NCBI GenBank assembly: GCA_002401635.1
Contig: NVTQ01000001.1
Location: forward strand, 69,586 to 82,488
Direction of reading: 5' to 3'
DNA length: 12,903 bases
Source: Pseudomonadota bacterium
GTDB taxonomy: Bacteria; Pseudomonadota; Zetaproteobacteria; Mariprofundales; Mariprofundaceae
Shown here: piece by piece, positions 5,347 to 11,191 of the stretch
Numbering within the stretch: the stretch's first letter is position 1
Layout of the letters: each line of letters begins with the position of its first letter
Translations under genes and position numbers: made by a program
The notes under the pieces: generated by a model
The model's input: the letters and a program-made list of their open reading frames with translations, nothing else
Told to the model about the DNA's origin: nothing
Databases searched by the model: none

Positions 5347-7490
5347 CTAAACCCACTAAATCTATTATTTTCTTTATCCTCTTCTTCTTTAAGACTATCT
5401 ATAAAATAATCAAACTGATAAGACTCTTCTGAACTCATATCTGTAATGTTTCCAGTTCTTCCATCCCACATATAGTTTAGTTTACATGTCTGTCCCATAT
5501 TATTTTTTACAATAGCTATACTAGCATATTTATCATTTTCAGAAGTTTCAGGATTAAAGCCTGGTCTCCACAAAGTCATAATAGCTCTACAATCTTGTTC
5601 TATTATAGAGGCTCCTTTTACCTTTCTCATAGATAATAAAGGCTTCCTAGCATCTCCGGCGCTTTTCTGAGGCTGTAGTAATACGAACATACATACATTA
5701 TACTCTCTTGCTAAATCAGCTAATCTACTTGCTACATATCCACTTAAGGCTGTAGCATCTGTAAAAGGCCCTCTTATTTTTTCTAAATAATCAACTACTA
5801 CTAATCTGGGATACTCTCCATATAACGAATAATGTGTTTTTATATCTTCTTCTATATCATCAATAGTTGTACCGCTTCTATAATTTATACTTAGATTTTC
5901 ATAATCCTCTGATACTTTATCAAAGGCTTCTAGTAATTCTTTAGAAGGTTTATTATCTTCTAACATAGATAGTATTTGTTCAAATGTTAAGTTTACATAA
6001 TTTTGTAGTAGTCTAGCTATTTGAAAGTTCTCTGTCATATCTAAGCACTCATATAAAACCTTCTCCCCTTTCATAGAGGTATTTTTCATAAACTTATTAG
6101 CAAAAGTAGTTTTACCAGCTCCAGGGGCTGCCAACAAACCAACAAGCATTCCTGAAGTAAATACTATCTTTTCATCTAAAGACTCTACTCCAAACATAAT
6201 TCTATTCTTAGAAAAATCAGAAGCGAACTTTTTAAATCTTTCTATAGATTGATTAATATTAACTAAGCTTCTATTATTATCACCTTCTATTTTAAGATTG
6301 AACCTTTCGGATATTACTTTAAGAAGATCTGTTTCTTTTTCAGAATATGTCCCGCCTCTCCACTTATCAGAATAAACATGGCATATGACTTCTTTCCATA
6401 ATCTCTGTTCTGGATACTGCTCACATCCATTTCTCTTTGCTTGTAGCTCGGCTACACCCTTTAACATTCTCCATGCAATCTCTTTAGGATATCCATTTGA
6501 TTTATAAGTAGCAGCTAATACCATAAAAGCAGTATTTCTAACTCCCTCATTTTTACCATCACCTTTAGGAAAGAACCCTTCTTGTAATGCAAATTTAGTA
6601 GAACTCATCCATGAAGGTTTTCTAGATAGTTCTAATCTATCTTCATAAACTATATTATCATCAACAATTATCTTTTCTTCTACAGTAATCTTTTTCATGT
6701 TATTTATTTCTTCAGGTAATTTAATACATACTCCCCAAGACTCAAATACATCATAGAAACTCTCTATGTTATCATGGTAATTTTTAGGACTAGCCATTAC
6801 TCTAATCTGATCTATATTAAACTCTGCTAATTGAGAGTCTGTTAGAGGTATTTTATATAGCTTAGTTTTATTGTGTTTTGTTAAAGGTATTCTAAAGAGT
6901 CGTTGTTCGTCACTAATGGATGTATCAAAGGTTTCTAGATCTTTAGCTAGATTACCTACTATGTTTTCAAACTCTTTTCTACTGAACTGTTTATCTGTTT
7001 CTATTTCTACAGAAAAACCCTTATTTCCTGAAAAACATATTTGTATTTCGTCCCTTTTAAAACCCTTACTAATCAATCTACTACATAACTCTAGAGTATC
7101 TTGTCTAGCTATCTCAGGATCTTGTTCATTATCAAAATCAAATACAATTTTATTAGTTTTAATATTTTCTGTAGCAGCCACACTAAACTTACTCTTTAGC
7201 TCACTTATCCTACTATCGGTGATAGTTCCCGCTCTTTTTGCAGTATTTAAACTACTATATACTTCTTTAGTAACATCTAATATTTTATCAGGAGAGTACT
7301 CTACGTTTAATTCAGAGCAGACCTCTTTTAGACCTTTAATAAACTTATCATAATGTTCTTGACTGTAAGTATAAATAGACTCGTAAAAATCTTTTGATCT
7401 TCCATATTGAGAAATGACATCATCAATATTAACAGTAACTGGGAACAACGCATAATTCCAAAATTCTCGACTTATTCTTTTATATTCCAA
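5343..7490 (-). CDS. Primase-helicase fusion: AEP-type primase domain plus DnaB/RecA-type helicase
   Basis: A 715-aa bifunctional fork protein. N-terminal half, archaeo-eukaryotic primase (AEP) pattern: VFDFD (D118, D120, metal-binding DxD), CFSGNKGFSVEI (153-163, the sxH region) and RLFRIPLTKHNKTKLYKIPL (197-216, nucleotide-binding strand). Residues about 305-380 (GDGKNEGVRNTAF and following) look like a PriCT-type linker domain. C-terminal half, hexameric helicase: AAPGAGKTT Walker A (454-462, K460), VLYECLDM (478-485), RLVVVDYLE Walker B (562-570, D567), FVLLQPQ (602-608) and VKNNMGQ (661-667). Start codon is TTG, read with an excellent SD, GGAGG, 5 nt upstream; the next Met codons lie inside the primase domain. 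It is the first gene after a terminator and its own promoter. The usual primase His is Ser160. A DNA-pol-III-independent replisome is implied. Confidence 0.93.
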   Translation of the reverse strand: MEYKRISREFWNYALFPVTVNIDDVISQYGRSKDFYESIYTYSQEHYDKFIKGLKEVCSELNVEYSPDKILDVTKEVYSSLNTAKRAGTITDSRISELKSKFSVAATENIKTNKIVFDFDNEQDPEIARQDTLELCSRLISKGFKRDEIQICFSGNKGFSVEIETDKQFSRKEFENIVGNLAKDLETFDTSISDEQRLFRIPLTKHNKTKLYKIPLTDSQLAEFNIDQIRVMASPKNYHDNIESFYDVFESWGVCIKLPEEINNMKKITVEEKIIVDDNIVYEDRLELSRKPSWMSSTKFALQEGFFPKGDGKNEGVRNTAFMVLAATYKSNGYPKEIAWRMLKGVAELQAKRNGCEQYPEQRLWKEVICHVYSDKWRGGTYSEKETDLLKVISERFNLKIEGDNNRSLVNINQSIERFKKFASDFSKNRIMFGVESLDEKIVFTSGMLVGLLAAPGAGKTTFANKFMKNTSMKGEKVLYECLDMTENFQIARLLQNYVNLTFEQILSMLEDNKPSKELLEAFDKVSEDYENLSINYRSGTTIDDIEEDIKTHYSLYGEYPRLVVVDYLEKIRGPFTDATALSGYVASRLADLAREYNVCMFVLLQPQKSAGDARKPLLSMRKVKGASIIEQDCRAIMTLWRPGFNPETSENDKYASIAIVKNNMGQTCKLNYMWDGRTGNITDMSSEESYQFDYFIDSLKEEEDKENNRFSGFR

Positions 7491-7500
7491 CTCTTCCTCC
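7488..7500 (-). promoter_or_regulatory. Strong ribosome binding site with TTG start codon for the primase-helicase
   Basis: GGAGGAAGAG ends directly at TTG on the minus strand, giving a near-perfect anti-SD match with a 5-nt spacer. This SD fixes TTG at 7490 as the start, because no ATG or GTG nearby has a comparable signal. Pairing a weak start codon with a strong SD may set the protein level. Confidence 0.8.
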
Positions 7501-7507
7501 CTTCTTT

Positions 7508-7536
7508 ACTCTAACACATTAAGAGTAGATTGTCAA
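7508..7536 (-). promoter_or_regulatory. Promoter of the replisome operon
   Basis: Minus strand: perfect -35 TTGACA (7536-7531), 17-nt spacer and -10 TAGAGT (7513-7508), preceded by TGT (extended -10). The predicted start near 7501 leaves a leader of only about 10 nt that consists mostly of the SD. The -35 directly follows the T-tract of the upstream terminator. It would drive the primase-helicase, the 98-aa gene and the polymerase. Confidence 0.8.
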
Positions 7537-7537
7537 T

Positions 7538-7560
7538 AAAAAAAGGCCTCCTAAGAGGCC
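7538..7560 (-). terminator. Rho-independent terminator of the annealase operon
   Basis: Read on the minus strand, GGCCTC-TTAG-GAGGCC forms a 6-bp, GC-rich stem with a 4-nt loop (7560-7545), followed at once by seven T (7544-7538). It lies 21 nt after the stop of the 104-aa gene and right before the -35 of the next promoter. The plus-strand side is followed by CAAAAAC, not a T-tract, so it is unidirectional. Confidence 0.88.
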
Positions 7561-7581
7561 CAAAAACATAACGAAAGGGGT

Positions 7582-7896
7582 TTAATCAGAGGGCGGTACT
7601 GTTAATTTAAACATTATGTTTTTATCTTCAACAACTGTTACACGTTTTTCATGTTCAGCTTCATCAATGTATCCCTTTTCAAGGAGCGCGTCTAGGCCGG
7701 ATAAAGGGTCTACACATTTTACAGTTCTATAGTCTCCCAGATCTAATTCTTCATAGTTGTCGTATGATTCTGTGTCTGAGTTATAAGAACCGATTAAAAT
7801 TCTAACTGATGGATGGATGTGCAAATAAGGCTTGCTACCATCTTCATTTTTTTGTCTTAGTGTCCCAAGTTCGGGCCATGATTTACTTTTTGCCAT
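7582..7896 (-). CDS. Unrecognised small acidic phage protein, last gene of the recombination operon
   Basis: This 104-aa protein begins MAKSKSWPELGTLRQK and has no motif I can name. It reads as beta-rich (YLHIHPSVRILIGSY, KRVTVVEDKNIMFKLTV) with an Asp/Glu/Tyr-rich middle. A start such as WPELGTLR followed by short strands is a pattern seen in small proteins beside phage recombination genes, but I cannot assign a role; a single-strand-binding function would be a guess. The start is well set by AAGGAG, 7-8 nt upstream. The gene overlaps its upstream neighbour by 14 nt and is followed by the terminator, so it is expressed with the annealing protein. Confidence 0.75.
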   Translation of the reverse strand: MAKSKSWPELGTLRQKNEDGSKPYLHIHPSVRILIGSYNSDTESYDNYEELDLGDYRTVKCVDPLSGLDALLEKGYIDEAEHEKRVTVVEDKNIMFKLTVPPSD

Positions 7897-8203
7897 TAGA
7901 GATCTCCTTTTTTTCTTGTTCTCTTTTAATTAGCTCTGCTTGCATAATAGTTCTAGGCCCAAGCATTTCTGCTATGATCGCTGCTAGTTGTATTTCGGCT
8001 TGATCTCTTAGTACTATTTTTTTATTAGTTATATTAGTGTTTAATGCAAATTGGATAGCTCTTACACATCCTTTTCTAGATAACGACTTAGATGTTTTAA
8101 AGTGATTTAAAAGTCTACTAAGTTGAAAAAAATGGGCTTTAGCTAAATTAACTGTTTCATTTTCTACTTCTTTAATGTCAGCTTTCTTAGGTACTTTTTC
8201 CAT
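7883..8203 (-). CDS. Unrecognised small helical protein downstream of the annealing protein
   Basis: A 106-aa protein that looks almost wholly helical. It has an N-terminal charged helix, a central KTSKSLSRKGCVRAIQFAL, and a long C-terminal helix (ILRDQAEIQLAAIIAEML-like pattern, then LIKREQEKKE). I recognise no family. The central basic stretch could contact nucleic acid. It starts 3 nt after the annealase stop, using AAGGA that overlaps that stop, so it is coupled to it. Co-expression suggests a recombination or ssDNA-related accessory, without direct evidence. Confidence 0.72.
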   Translation of the reverse strand: MEKVPKKADIKEVENETVNLAKAHFFQLSRLLNHFKTSKSLSRKGCVRAIQFALNTNITNKKIVLRDQAEIQLAAIIAEMLGPRTIMQAELIKREQEKKEISNGKK

Positions 8204-8206
8204 TTA

Positions 8207-8833
8207 CTATCCTTTTGATAAAGTTGGTCTAGTACGACGAGTTTGAAAACTACTAGGTTTTTTGGTAGCAGTAGGAGTGTCTTTTGCAGTTTCTACTGTA
8301 CTTGCTGTTTTGCTAACTGTTTTTTTAGTCGTTCTAGTAGTAGATCTTTTTGTAGCACCAGGAGGCTCTACCAATCCTTTAAAAACAGAATTAGCTACAC
8401 CATACTTTGAAGCGGCTTTAGAAAGACTATCAGTATGAGCTGACTTATAAGTATCTCCTAGATTCTTTTTGTTAGCTGCATATCCAGGAGCAAACTGTCT
8501 ATTTTGTCTCCCATTAATAGTAAGGACAAGGACTCCCATGTAAATAACACCATTATCTGTTTCCTTGAAGTCTCCTCCAAAAGTCCAATTCATTACTCCT
8601 ACAGCTTCATTAAGTCTTTCAACAATATACTGAGCTTTTACAGAAGTAAGATCAAATCCTCGACTACTATCTTTTGTATAAGCATCTTCTGGAAAATCTT
8701 TAGATAAAGCCTCATATACTGCTTGCTCTCTTTTTAGTTTTTCAATTTCTTCTTTCATTTGGTCGCTCCTTGCTCCACCCAAAGCCTCTGTTGCTTTAGC
8801 TATTTCTTTATTTAAGATTTCTTCTTCTGTCAT
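8207..8833 (-). CDS. Rad52/Sak-like single-strand annealing protein
   Basis: A 208-aa recombinase of the Rad52-type phage annealase group. The core reads FDLTSVKAQYIVERLNEAVG (60-79), then MNWTF (81-85), a beta meander (GVIYMGVLVLTING), and GDTYKSAHTDSLSKAASKYG (126-145). These match the Rad52/Rad22 helix-sheet-helix core, where basic and aromatic residues hold ssDNA in a ring. The N-terminal 40 residues are a charged helix. The C-terminal 50 residues are a low-complexity Thr/Ser/Lys tail, likely disordered, and may bind SSB or DNA. It would anneal complementary strands exposed by the nearby nuclease. It follows the 82-aa gene after 1 nt and has its own perfect promoter about 160 nt upstream. 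The family call is firm; the Sak subfamily is likely. Confidence 0.88.
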   Translation of the reverse strand: MTEEEILNKEIAKATEALGGARSDQMKEEIEKLKREQAVYEALSKDFPEDAYTKDSSRGFDLTSVKAQYIVERLNEAVGVMNWTFGGDFKETDNGVIYMGVLVLTINGRQNRQFAPGYAANKKNLGDTYKSAHTDSLSKAASKYGVANSVFKGLVEPPGATKRSTTRTTKKTVSKTASTVETAKDTPTATKKPSSFQTRRTRPTLSKG

Positions 8834-8834
8834 A

Positions 8835-9083
8835 TTATCTTCTCTTTACTGGTATAATTATATCATTGGCTAATAGTTTTTCAAATTCAAACATAGCTTG
8901 ATAATGTTCCACTGCAAATTTTTCAATTTTTTCAACATAGGCTTGTTTTGTTCCAGAATGGAACTTTAGAGTCACAAGGTCATAAGTGCCTTTGTCGTTT
9001 ATTATAACACTAAAAGCTGTTTCTGTCAACTCTTTTTTTGCTAGCTGTTTAACTTTTTTCTTTTTAGCTACTTTTTTTGCCAT
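8835..9083 (-). CDS. Small basic protein between nuclease and annealase
   Basis: An 82-aa protein with a Lys-rich N-terminus (MAKKVAKKKKVKQLAKKE), followed by strands (AFSVIINDKGTYDLVTLKF) and a helix (YVEKIEKFAVEHYQAMFEFEKLL-type pattern). I recognise no family. The basic leader suggests DNA or RNA binding. I start it at the ATG at 9083, which has AAAGGA 9 nt upstream. The in-frame ATG at 9104 contains that SD within its own coding sequence, so it is less likely. It overlaps the end of the nuclease gene by 20 nt. Sitting between a nuclease and an annealing protein, it may be a recombination accessory, which is inference. A perfect consensus promoter lies within it. Confidence 0.7.
   Translation of the reverse strand: MAKKVAKKKKVKQLAKKELTETAFSVIINDKGTYDLVTLKFHSGTKQAYVEKIEKFAVEHYQAMFEFEKLLANDIIIPVKRR
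9001..9029 (-). promoter_or_regulatory. Perfect-consensus promoter inside the 82-aa gene, ahead of the annealase
   Basis: Minus strand: TTGACA (9029-9024), exactly 17 nt, then TATAAT (9006-9001), with TGT before the -10 (extended -10). All 12 consensus bases match. The predicted start near 8994 would give a transcript of annealase, 106-aa and 104-aa genes ending at the terminator at 7560-7538. It is embedded in coding sequence, yet the complete match makes a functional role likely. Confidence 0.75.
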
Positions 9084-10044
9084 TTGTATTATCCTTTCCC
9101 ACATAAACTAATCCGGTAGTATCCTCTCCGCCGCTGCTACAGTATTTAGCATAACAACATCCCCAAGGGGTTTTTGTGCATTCTCTAGTACAAGGAAAGT
9201 CTCCTAATTTTATACCTTTTAAACTATCCTCATACTCTTCAAAAATCTCTTCCACAACATCAGAGTCTACTTTATCAATGATTATTTGAATGGGGATTTT
9301 TGGTAGTTTTTGTTTTCTAAACTTCTTAGGAACTACAATATATCCTGCAAGTTCTACTTCAAAATCTAATAAAGGATTTTCAACATATGTCCCTAGCTGT
9401 CTGCTATCTTTTACAGAGTCTTCTTTATATTTTTGAGAAGCTGTCTTATTATCAAATATAATAACTTGTCCATTATATTTTTTTAGTTCTAGGATTGATT
9501 CTCTTAGCTTCTCGTCTTCTATAGAATTAGCCACTTCTTCATTAAGCTCCCATACTGCTATAAGATCTGTATAGCCTCTTATAAGGTCACCATCTTCATT
9601 TTCTATTTTTACATATTGCTGAGTGCTTATAACTTCTTTTAAATGGGGGACTACTTGCTCATTATAGGCATCTAACATTAAATGACCTTTTCTTCTCATA
9701 CTAACCCATTGAGGAGTAACGTCCCCTTTTTCAATAAGAGCCTTATCTTCATCAGTAAGGATAAACTCATCCATATCTGCTTTAGACCACTTTACCTTAT
9801 CCGTAGTTGATAATTTTTCTGTTTTTCCATTTATTTTTTGAGACTTCCATAGTTTTTCAAACACACCATGAGCTTTTTTTATATCCTTTTCCATTAAAAG
9901 GACTCCTTGAGCAGCATCAAATACTGACCCAAAAAACAAAGCACTTCCCATAACTATCTCTCTTAATCCTAATTGATAATGAAGATACCACGATCTAGGA
10001 GAGGTTTGATACTTATCATTTGCCGTAAAGCTTAGTTTCACCAT
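9064..10044 (-). CDS. PD-(D/E)XK nuclease, Cas4/RecB-like, with C-terminal Cys cluster
   Basis: A 326-aa exonuclease-type protein. SPRSWYLHYQLGLRE (15-29) and GSVFDAAQG (39-47) form the N-terminal helical part. GYTDLI (D160), IIFDNKT (D198, K200) and QLGTY (Q216, Y220) give the PD-(D/E)XK core and the QxxxY-type RecB motif. Near the end, C285, C289, C296, C297 and C302 lie in a compact cluster like the iron-sulfur site of Cas4/AddB nucleases. The fourth Cys, usually before the 'PRxWYL' helix, is Ser here. Expected role: resecting dsDNA ends for the annealing protein downstream. ATG at 10044 is preferred; a GTG 63 nt further upstream falls inside the 53-aa gene and adds a non-family leader. 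No strong SD is visible, so translation may depend on coupling to the 53-aa gene it overlaps. Confidence 0.85.
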   Translation of the reverse strand: MVKLSFTANDKYQTSPRSWYLHYQLGLREIVMGSALFFGSVFDAAQGVLLMEKDIKKAHGVFEKLWKSQKINGKTEKLSTTDKVKWSKADMDEFILTDEDKALIEKGDVTPQWVSMRRKGHLMLDAYNEQVVPHLKEVISTQQYVKIENEDGDLIRGYTDLIAVWELNEEVANSIEDEKLRESILELKKYNGQVIIFDNKTASQKYKEDSVKDSRQLGTYVENPLLDFEVELAGYIVVPKKFRKQKLPKIPIQIIIDKVDSDVVEEIFEEYEDSLKGIKLGDFPCTRECTKTPWGCCYAKYCSSGGEDTTGLVYVGKDNTNGKKSS

Positions 10045-10177
10045 TTTTATACTTATCTTTTCTGTTATACTTAGTTTTATCTTTAAAAACTTTAGTAGGA
10101 TGAACACCGGCTCTAGGCGGTCTATTTTTTAATTTTTCTAGTTCTTTTTTCAGTTTATTAACTGATCTCTTTTTCAT
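10016..10177 (-). CDS. 53-aa very basic protein
   Basis: A short frame of 53 codons starts at ATG 10177 and stops at TGA 10018-10016. The product begins MKKRSVNKLKKELEKLKNRP, continues RAGVHPTKVFKDKTKYNRKD, and is about 40% Lys/Arg. The YNRKDKYK-type segment resembles tiny basic phage proteins of unknown function with an 'H...K..YNRK.KHK' pattern. Its ATG overlaps the upstream stop in TAATG, and its end overlaps the nuclease start by 29 nt, so it closes a gap that would otherwise be the only uncoded stretch in this operon. Binding to nucleic acid is likely from charge alone. The function is not known. Confidence 0.75.
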   Translation of the reverse strand: MKKRSVNKLKKELEKLKNRPPRAGVHPTKVFKDKTKYNRKDKYKNGETKLYGK

Positions 10178-10491
10178 TAGTAATGGTTTTTTAAGTACCC
10201 TAAGGCATTTTTATAAAATCCAATGTTATATTTTGCTGTCTTAGAATCATAATAAGCATCAGCATGTGGATGTTTTACAGATTTATAAGAGACTATAATC
10301 TCTTTAAGAATTTTTTCAACATAATCAGGTTGTCTTCCTATTAAGAAAGCTTTTACCCATTTAACAGGACAAGATTTAGAAATACCTTGCATGTCCATCC
10401 ATTTATTATGTCGTTGAGACTCAATAAGAACCCTTTGATGTTTGTTTTTGATCTTATTAAGACCAGCAAAAACATCCCCTTGGTCCATCAT
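10177..10491 (-). CDS. Unrecognised protein, first gene after the promoter at 10552-10525
   Basis: A 105-aa protein from ATG 10491, rich in Lys, Tyr and His (DVFAGLNKIKNKHQRV, SYKSVKHPHADAYYDSKTAKYN). I know no family. It is predicted to be mixed helix and strand, soluble and basic. The start is uncertain. The frame stays open to 10533, but that lies within the promoter. ATG 10518 falls on the predicted transcription start and would be leaderless. ATG 10491 or 10488, following the purine-rich AGAAAAAGA, would have a leader of about 27-30 nt. The gene ends in a TAATG overlap with the 53-aa gene. As the first gene of the unit leading to the nuclease, it may be an early protein. Confidence 0.65.
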   Translation of the reverse strand: MMDQGDVFAGLNKIKNKHQRVLIESQRHNKWMDMQGISKSCPVKWVKAFLIGRQPDYVEKILKEIIVSYKSVKHPHADAYYDSKTAKYNIGFYKNALGYLKNHY

Positions 10492-10524
10492 TCTTTTTCT
10501 ACTATCGCTTATAATCATAAATAC

Positions 10525-10552
10525 ATTATACACTATTTTTAGGATTTGTCAA
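10525..10552 (-). promoter_or_regulatory. Consensus promoter of the recombination operon
   Basis: Minus strand: perfect -35 TTGACA (10552-10547) and perfect -10 TATAAT (10530-10525), separated by 16 nt. It begins 3 nt after the stop of the PQ-loop gene, in one of the few non-coding gaps. The predicted start is near 10518. It would drive the 105-aa and 53-aa genes and the nuclease. No hairpin terminator is seen before it, so upstream transcripts may read through. Confidence 0.82.
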
Positions 10553-10555
10553 GTG

Positions 10556-10801
10556 TTATATCTTATAATACATTATAATAATTATAAAAGCAAGGTTTAT
10601 TCCATAATTAAACAACAAAGGCTTGTCTAAACCATGTTTCATATAAACATATATAGCTGTTAGAAGCTCCCCAAGTCCCCACATCGAGATAAACCAAAAG
10701 TTATACCCTTCAGCATGTCCTTGTGACACTACTTGTATAACGGCAGGTAGGGCACACCAAGCTAATAGCTGAGTCCCTATCCACCCTATAATCTTAATCA
10801 T
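10556..10801 (-). CDS. Three-helix PQ-loop/SemiSWEET-like membrane protein
   Basis: An 81-aa integral membrane protein with three predicted membrane helices at about 4-25, 34-56 and 61-79. GWIGTQLLAWCALPAVIQVV (6-25) followed by GYNFWFISMWGLGE and, in the third helix, a conserved-looking NYGINL match the PQ-loop/SemiSWEET repeat, in which a dimer of three-helix units forms a small-molecule channel. The eponymous Pro-Gln is Pro19-Ala20 here. SemiSWEETs carry sugars, but other PQ-loop proteins have other substrates, so no substrate is assigned. It would sit in the host inner membrane. The start overlaps the end of the 43-aa gene by 8 nt; there is no clear SD, so translation is likely coupled. 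The topology is firm and the family likely. Confidence 0.72.
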   Translation of the reverse strand: MIKIIGWIGTQLLAWCALPAVIQVVSQGHAEGYNFWFISMWGLGELLTAIYVYMKHGLDKPLLFNYGINLAFIIIIMYYKI

Positions 10802-10928
10802 TAGGAAAACCGCTTATGTGATAATATTTTCTTTTTCCTATTTTTTTTAAGAGTAGCTTATCATTTAATTTTTTCAGTTGTTTTTCTCTTTTTTTGATCA
10901 TATATTTTATTTTTTTAGACTTCATCAT
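10794..10928 (-). CDS. 44-aa very basic protein
   Basis: A short frame runs from ATG-ATG at 10928/10925 to TAA at 10796-10794, giving 43-44 aa (MKSKKIKYMIKKREKQ and on to GFPND). It is about 40% Lys/Arg, and the first two-thirds form a coiled-coil-like basic helix. It resembles no family I know. Support comes from packing: it overlaps the Cys-rich gene upstream by 14 nt and the PQ-loop gene downstream by 8 nt, filling a 113-nt gap exactly, with GTGGA just before the start. A role in nucleic-acid binding or host takeover is possible but not shown. Composition of an AT-rich genome alone can create Lys-rich frames, so the call is moderate. Confidence 0.55.
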   Translation of the reverse strand: MMKSKKIKYMIKKREKQLKKLNDKLLLKKIGKRKYYHISGFPND

Positions 10929-11181
10929 TCCACTTTCTATTATAGTCTCTCATAGCAGGATCACTTAGTGTATCCTGGTTGCAGTTGTGACCTGGCATAG
11001 TCCTCTCTAACTCAAGAGAGGCACGTTTATCACAGCTTTGAGAACAAACAAATCCTCCATAAAAGTTGACGTTACATCTTTCTCCGGTTTCTGGATCATA
11101 TGCAGGCTTTCCTTTATAATAAGGCTCCCCTCTTAATTTTTTTCTACAACCACGACAAACTGCTGTTTCTTTTTCAATCAT
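10915..11181 (-). CDS. Cys-rich, zinc-ribbon-like small protein
   Basis: An 88-aa protein with CRGC (C9, C12), C36, CSQSC (C46, C50) and C67. C9/C12 with C46/C50 could form a four-Cys zinc site (CxxC ... CxxxC), with C36, H65 or C67 as alternatives. The spacing, with a GEPYY and YGGFVCS segment, is typical of small zinc-binding phage proteins of unknown role. Such proteins may bind DNA, RNA or host protein. Start is secure: AGGAG lies 5-6 nt upstream, overlapping the stop of the 259-aa gene (TAGGAG). It overlaps the following 44-aa gene by 14 nt. No membrane segment or signal peptide is visible. Confidence 0.7.
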   Translation of the reverse strand: MIEKETAVCRGCRKKLRGEPYYKGKPAYDPETGERCNVNFYGGFVCSQSCDKRASLELERTMPGHNCNQDTLSDPAMRDYNRKWNDEV

Positions 11182-11191
11182 AAATATACTC

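Noticed and set aside
6871..7353. Plus-strand open frame of 160 codons
   Set aside because: It is fully opposite the conserved AEP primase domain. The Leu/Ser-rich product has no motif, and no promoter or SD serves it.
7545..7560. The hairpin as a two-way terminator
   Set aside because: On the plus strand it is followed by CAAAAAC and not by a T-tract, and there is no plus-strand gene for it to end.
9064..10044. Cas4-like nuclease as a sign of a CRISPR-Cas locus
   Set aside because: No repeat-spacer array and no other cas gene is visible, and the nuclease is paired with an annealase, the usual phage recombination setting.
10045..10107. GTG start and N-terminal leader for the nuclease
   Set aside because: The leader lies inside the 53-aa frame, looks unlike the family, and has no SD; the conserved region begins right after ATG 10044.
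10442..10630. Plus-strand frame resembling a small membrane peptide
   Set aside because: It crosses a strong minus-strand promoter and two minus-strand genes, and its hydrophobicity follows from AT-rich antisense sequence.
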